DNA from: UBA1672 sp964351365
Lineage (GTDB): Bacteria; Pseudomonadota; Alphaproteobacteria; Micavibrionales; Micavibrionaceae
DNA: 64,000 bases
NCBI GenBank assembly: GCA_964351365.1
Contig: CAYGNP010000002.1
Coordinates: forward strand, 1-64,000
Direction of reading: 5' to 3'
Positions 60,149 to 64,000 of the stretch are shown here, one piece after another. The notes below the pieces were generated by a model, which was not told the DNA's origin, did no database searches, and was given only the letters and a program-made list of their open reading frames with translations. The translations under genes and the position numbers were made by a program. Positions within the stretch are counted from its first letter, which is position 1, and each line of letters opens with the position of its first letter.

Positions 60149-61426
60149 TTAAAAATCTGGAATCCCGTTATTATTTTTTATAATCTCTAATAATTTTTTG
60201 TCATAATCGTAAATATCCTTGCCGTAAATTACCTTTTTTCCATCTCCTATCCAGATTGTATGGTAGACAAGATAGATTGGGATTTTATTTTTAATCAAAA
60301 TATCTTTGGGTTTGCCGCCGTAATATTTTTTCAGATTTTTCTGATTGTCTAAAATGAAGCCTGCAACTTTTTCAGGGCTTTGCATGCGCACGCAACCGGA
60401 TGAATAACTGCGAATTGCTGCGCTGAAAGGCTCGTGGCTTGGCGTATCATGCAGAAAAATGCTGTATTCATTGGGCATTAATATACGAATGCGCCCTAGT
60501 GGATTTGTTGGCCCGGGGCCTTGTAGCATCCGCAAGTGGCTAAGGTCGCTGCGGGGGATCTCTCTCCAATCAATGGCCGTTGGGTCGATTGTCAGGTCGC
60601 CATCAAAAAGCTCTATGCCTTTATCAGTGAGGTAGGCGTTATCCTCCTTGAGCTTTGGCCAAATGTCCTTTTCTTTAATTGTAGGCGGGATTGTCCATGT
60701 TGGATTAAAACGCACGCCGGTGATATTGGTGATAAAGCTTTTTGTGGGGCGGTCTGTGCGCCCTACGATAACCGGCATTTCAAATTGAGCTTTGCCATTG
60801 GCAACAGCCCAAAGGCGCGCAGCGGGAATATTGACGATAATAAATTTCTCTGGATTATCTTTTGGCAACCAGCGCAGGCGTTCCATGTTCAGGGCAATCT
60901 GCAATTGCTTAGGTATTTGGCTGGAATTATGCAGGCGGATCATTTCCTGCTTGAGCGCCTGATAGGTTTGCGTTTGGGGCTCCTGCTGCTTGAGGAATAT
61001 CTCAAGGGGCTTAGCGTTTTCCTCCAGTTTTTGAAGCGCCTGATGTGCGCTGATGGGCTGCGTCCATTGCTGCGCCCGAAGGCCCACCTCTTGTGCGTTA
61101 ATCCTCATGCCGCTGAGGTCGCGGATATACTTAATGTAGCCCTGAGTGAGAAGAATTTCAGCCTGAAGGGGCTCCTGGTTTTTTATGAGATCAATATTAT
61201 ATGAAGCGGGATTAAGGCCGTTCTGCCAGGCATTTTGAAGTGTTTCGTAAAGAATTTTTCCATTATTGCTGAGCGTGTTTCCATCCACCCAAAGCGGCTG
61301 GCCGCCGTTGCGTTCATAGAGCGCGTCAATTTCGCGCTGGTGCTCAAAGGGTTTCGCATGGGCGGTTGTGCAGAAAATTACAACTGCGGCACATATACAT
61401 ATGGTGAAGTGTTTATAAATCCACAA
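60149..61426 (-). CDS. L,D-transpeptidase (YcbB/LdtD type)
   Basis: About 425 residues, periplasmic. It makes 3-3 crosslinks in peptidoglycan. The YkuD catalytic motif reads HDTPSHEPFSAAIRSYSSGC followed by VRM, with the nucleophilic Cys. An N-terminal region with YcbB-like helices (FEHQREIDALYERNGGQPLW) precedes it. I use a TTG start at 61426, which gives a normal signal peptide ending TTAHA and overlaps ilvD by 14 bases. ATG 61471 would give an unusual long basic N terminus inside ilvD. It is a likely target of the LdtR-type regulator (inference). Confidence 0.85.
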   Translation of the reverse strand: MWIYKHFTICICAAVVIFCTTAHAKPFEHQREIDALYERNGGQPLWVDGNTLSNNGKILYETLQNAWQNGLNPASYNIDLIKNQEPLQAEILLTQGYIKYIRDLSGMRINAQEVGLRAQQWTQPISAHQALQKLEENAKPLEIFLKQQEPQTQTYQALKQEMIRLHNSSQIPKQLQIALNMERLRWLPKDNPEKFIIVNIPAARLWAVANGKAQFEMPVIVGRTDRPTKSFITNITGVRFNPTWTIPPTIKEKDIWPKLKEDNAYLTDKGIELFDGDLTIDPTAIDWREIPRSDLSHLRMLQGPGPTNPLGRIRILMPNEYSIFLHDTPSHEPFSAAIRSYSSGCVRMQSPEKVAGFILDNQKNLKKYYGGKPKDILIKNKIPIYLVYHTIWIGDGKKVIYGKDIYDYDKKLLEIIKNNNGIPDF

Positions 61427-63137
61427 ATGTATGCGTCTCTTCCTTCGCGCCGGGATGCGTGACTGCGCCATCGCGGGCGGAGCCGACGAGCTGCGCGTAT
61501 TTCCAGATTGCGCCTGAATTATAATTTGTCTTGCGCGGTTTCCATGATTTTTTGCGCTCAGAAAGTTCTGCATCTGTGAGCTTTACCTCAAGAGTGCCCT
61601 TTTCTGCATCAATGCGGATAATATCGCCGTCTTTGATGAGGCCTATGGGGCCGCCTTCTTGTGCTTCAGGGCCGACATGGCCGATACAAAAGCCCCGTGT
61701 TCCGCCGGAAAAGCGTCCATCGGTGATGAGGGCAACTTTGCCGCCCATACCCTGCCCATAAAGGGCTGCGGTTGTGGAGAGCATTTCCTTCATGCCGGGG
61801 CCGCCTTTGGGGCCTTCATAGCGCAGGACGATGACATCGCCCTCTTTGTATTCCTTATTCTGCACAGCCTTGAAACAAGCATCTTCGCCGTCAAATACGC
61901 GGGCGGGGCCTTCAAAGATAAGTTCTTCCAGCCCGGCGATTTTGACAATTGCACCTTCGGGGGCAAGATTTCCTTTAAGGCCAACCACACCGCCTGTTGG
62001 GTAGATCGGCTTTTTAACAGGGTAGACCACGTCCTGATCTTTTGGCAGTGTAACACCTTCGAGATTTTCAGCCAGTGTTTTGCCGGTTACGGTGATGCAA
62101 TCACCATGCATATAGCCGTTATCAAGAAGTTCCTTAATGACAATTCCGACGCCGCCAATATCGAAGAGGTCTTTGGCAACATATTTACCGCCCGGACGCA
62201 GATTTGCGATATAGGGGGTTTTTTTGAATATCTCCGCGACGTGAAAGAGATTGAACTCAATGCCGGCTTCGTGCGCCATTGCGGGCAAATGGAGGGCGGC
62301 GTTTGTTGATCCGCCTGTTGCGGCAACGATTGCGGCTGCGTTTTCAAGGCTTTTGCGCGTCACAATATCGCGTGGGCGCGGACCACCATTTTTAAGGAGT
62401 TGGACGATTGCTTCGCCGCTGGCTCTGGCGTATTCGTCCCGCGATTCATAGGGCGCGGGGGCGCCTGCGGAATTGGGTAATGCAAGGCCTATGGCTTCTG
62501 ATACGCAGGCCATTGTGTTGGCGGTGAACTGTCCGCCGCAAGCGCCTGCGGAGGGACAAGCAACGCATTCAAGCTCGTGGAGGTCTTCGTCTGACATTTG
62601 CCCTGCGGCATGTTGGCCGACGGCTTCGAACACATTTACCACATCAACGTCCTTGCCCTTGAATTTACCGGGCAGGATTGTACCGCCATACATAAAGACG
62701 CTCGGCACGTTAAGGCGGATCATCACCATCATCATGCCAGGCAGTGACTTATCGCATCCGGCAAGGCCAACAAGTGCATCATAGCAATGGCCGCGCATGG
62801 TGAGCTCGACAGAGTCTGCAATCACATCGCGCGAGACGAGTGAAGAGCGCATGCCTTCATGGCCCATGGCGATGCCGTCTGTAACTGTTATGGTTGTGAA
62901 TTCACGGGGCGTGGCGCCAGCGGCATAGACACCCTTCTTAACGGCCTGCGCCTGGCGGGAGAGCGCAATATTACAGGGCGCGGCCTCGTTCCAGCATGTG
63001 GCAACACCAACGAGGGGCTGGTGGATTTGTTCCTCCGTCATACCCATTGCGTAATAATATGAGCGGTGGGGCGCGGATTTTGGCCCCTCGGTTACATAGC
63101 GGCTGACGAGTTTAGATTTGTCCCATTTATGGCTCAT
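61413..63137 (-). CDS. ilvD: Dihydroxy-acid dehydratase
   Basis: 574 residues. It makes the keto acids for valine, leucine and isoleucine. Fe-S ligand regions are VATCWNEAAPCNIA and GLAGCDKSLPGMMM, with CPSAGACGGQFTANTMA and GRFSGGTRGFCIGHVGPEA also seen. Length is normal. The 3' end overlaps the L,D-transpeptidase frame slightly. Gap to the PH-domain gene is 66 bases, with no feature recognised. Confidence 0.95.
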   Translation of the reverse strand: MSHKWDKSKLVSRYVTEGPKSAPHRSYYYAMGMTEEQIHQPLVGVATCWNEAAPCNIALSRQAQAVKKGVYAAGATPREFTTITVTDGIAMGHEGMRSSLVSRDVIADSVELTMRGHCYDALVGLAGCDKSLPGMMMVMIRLNVPSVFMYGGTILPGKFKGKDVDVVNVFEAVGQHAAGQMSDEDLHELECVACPSAGACGGQFTANTMACVSEAIGLALPNSAGAPAPYESRDEYARASGEAIVQLLKNGGPRPRDIVTRKSLENAAAIVAATGGSTNAALHLPAMAHEAGIEFNLFHVAEIFKKTPYIANLRPGGKYVAKDLFDIGGVGIVIKELLDNGYMHGDCITVTGKTLAENLEGVTLPKDQDVVYPVKKPIYPTGGVVGLKGNLAPEGAIVKIAGLEELIFEGPARVFDGEDACFKAVQNKEYKEGDVIVLRYEGPKGGPGMKEMLSTTAALYGQGMGGKVALITDGRFSGGTRGFCIGHVGPEAQEGGPIGLIKDGDIIRIDAEKGTLEVKLTDAELSERKKSWKPRKTNYNSGAIWKYAQLVGSARDGAVTHPGAKEETHTFVDL

Positions 63138-63203
63138 TGTAATTCCCTATATGCAGTTGGATGGCTAGGACTATAACGCGATGAAAAAAAGACGCAAGGG
63201 GGC

Positions 63204-63767
63204 TTAATCCTGTTTTTGTTTGCGAATTTCCTGCTCGGCGTCTTCGTTTCCTTCTTCGGCGAGAACCATTTCATTATAGTAACGACGGAAGGATTCGGCG
63301 TTGGCAATGTAGGGAACGCGCATAAGGCGCTGGCCGGTTCCGGCAACGACAACAGAGGCATAACCAAAAATATGGCCGGGGAGCATGCGCTCCAGGTCAA
63401 TACTTTCAATTTTGCTCAGACGGATATCGACGACATCCATTTGCAAAAGGCCATAGCGCGCAAGCACGCGCTTGTTGGTTATTGCAAGGAGTAAGTAATG
63501 TTGAGTGAGGATTGATACGCACAGCATGAAAATGCCTACTATCGAAAAAATCAGAGCAAAAGGGGGGATGATAAATATGAAAAGTACGGCAAGAAGCAGC
63601 ACGGCCACAGATTTCCAGTATATTGCGTTATGCAAGCGAGCCCTTAGAATAACCTCTTCTCCGGTCACCAGCATCTTTTTCAGCTCCATATCCTGAAAAG
63701 TCGAAGGCTTGCGCCCCTGCTGCGGTTGGCGCCTTTGTGGCTGCGCCTGTTTTTGTTGTGTACTCAT
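63204..63767 (-). CDS. Membrane PH-domain protein (bPH_2, YdbT-like)
   Basis: 187 residues. A Gln/Arg-rich basic N terminus leads to a hydrophobic hairpin (SVAVLLLAVLFIFIIPPFALIFSIVGIFMLCVS). A bacterial PH domain follows (LLLAITNKRVLARYGLLQMDVVDIRLSKIESIDLE, GYASVVVAGTGQRLMRVPYI). Its start overlaps the stop of a second PH-domain gene by four bases. Function of this family is poorly known; a membrane or lipid-associated role is likely. Confidence 0.8.
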   Translation of the reverse strand: MSTQQKQAQPQRRQPQQGRKPSTFQDMELKKMLVTGEEVILRARLHNAIYWKSVAVLLLAVLFIFIIPPFALIFSIVGIFMLCVSILTQHYLLLAITNKRVLARYGLLQMDVVDIRLSKIESIDLERMLPGHIFGYASVVVAGTGQRLMRVPYIANAESFRRYYNEMVLAEEGNEDAEQEIRKQKQD

Positions 63768-64000
63768 CTTGATTTTGCCTCTTCAATGCCGCGCCTGAAC
63801 GATATCGGGTCCTCGATTGGGGGCAATATAACTTCACCGACCCCCATACCTCGCACGACAACACGGCCATAGTTAAAAATTCGTCCTAAAACAGGCTGAA
63901 GCACATTCACGCCCTCAATGCGGTCTATGTTGATTTCACCAACCTGGCGCGCGACAAGGCCGCGCTTGTATATGAGGCGCGTGTTGGTGATTGCGATTTC
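63764..64000 (-). CDS. Second PH-domain protein, partial at window end
   Basis: The last 78 residues of a leftward gene continue past the window. The visible part (EIAITNTRLIYKRGLVARQ, EINIDRIEGVNVLQPVLGR, FNYGRVVVRGMGVGEVILPP) repeats the bPH_2 pattern of the next gene: a strand, DRIEGV/SKIESI and GRVVVRG/ASVVVAG. The pair is therefore a tandem duplication or a two-subunit set, coupled by ATGA. The start is outside the window. Confidence 0.8.
   Translation of the reverse strand, partial: EIAITNTRLIYKRGLVARQVGEINIDRIEGVNVLQPVLGRIFNYGRVVVRGMGVGEVILPPIEDPISFRRGIEEAKSR

Noticed and set aside
60536..61204. Open frame of 222 codons antisense to the L,D-transpeptidase gene
   Set aside because: Low-complexity shadow of a gene with clear catalytic motifs on the other strand.
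61659..62309. Open frame of 216 codons antisense to ilvD
   Set aside because: It lies wholly inside conserved ilvD sequence and has no family resemblance.
1..64000. CRISPR array, prophage or integrase
   Set aside because: No regularly spaced direct repeats, cas genes, phage structural genes or site-specific integrases were seen. The only transposase is the IS30 one.

Overview
The window looks like a chromosome segment from an alphaproteobacterium of moderate to low GC content, possibly a Micavibrio-like or rhodospirillalean lineage (inference, no database search was possible). The evidence is the gene order yceD-rpmF-plsX-fabH-ihfA-merR, a ubiquinol-cytochrome c chaperone gene beside yceD, a glyA-nrdR-ribD-ribE-ribBA-ribH-nusB run, an LdtR-type MarR regulator beside hemB, and alphaproteobacterial MotA/MotB. 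By eye the first 26 kb is more AT-rich than the rest.

Layout. 1-2.6 kb: small unrecognised genes, one apparently split by a frameshift, a very strong palindromic terminator, and an IS30-family insertion sequence. 2.6-26 kb: a surface-glycan locus. It holds an O-acyltransferase with an SGNH domain, three GT4 glycosyltransferases, a sugar-nucleotide epimerase, and a tightly overlapping minus-strand run from 24.8 kb down to 7.6 kb. That run carries a nearly complete pseudaminic acid route (pseB, pseC, pseG, pseI, pseF), a FemAB-like acyltransferase, two accessory redox/amino-transfer enzymes, a NeuD-like acyltransferase, a WbqC-like protein, a beta-propeller hydrolase-like protein, a putative GT-B transferase, an ABC flippase-like exporter and an asparagine-synthetase-like amidoligase. 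No Maf-type flagellin transferase or flagellin gene is present, so the acceptor may be a lipid-linked or LPS-type glycan rather than flagellin.

26-36.6 kb: an orphan 531-residue cysteine-free protein, then a minus-strand housekeeping and envelope block: an MBL-fold phosphodiesterase, tatD, metG, holB, tmk, dacA, rlpA, mltB and a K+-channel-like gene. 36.7-43.3 kb: tRNA-Ser(UGA), an LpxR-type lipid A deacylase, merR, ihfA, fabH, plsX, rpmF, yceD, a cytochrome bc1 chaperone, bamE and a FliL-like gene. 43.4-50.5 kb: nusB and the riboflavin genes, nrdR, glyA, rpiB and ldtR. A single S23-type four-helix-bundle gene flanked by inverted repeats sits exactly between glyA and nrdR. 50.6-64 kb: hemB, motA-motB, a perfect 16-bp parS site, parC, recO, aspartate dehydrogenase, a histidine phosphatase, folP, folK, a MepK-like peptidase, an L,D-transpeptidase, ilvD and two PH-domain membrane proteins, the last cut by the window end.

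How it fits together. Much of the window concerns the cell envelope: nonulosonic-acid glycan synthesis and export, lipid A trimming, outer-membrane assembly (BamE), and peptidoglycan remodelling by RlpA, MltB, DacA, MepK-like and Ldt proteins with an LdtR-type regulator. The most location-informative signal is the parS site between motB and parC, which suggests that this part of the chromosome lies in the origin-proximal domain.
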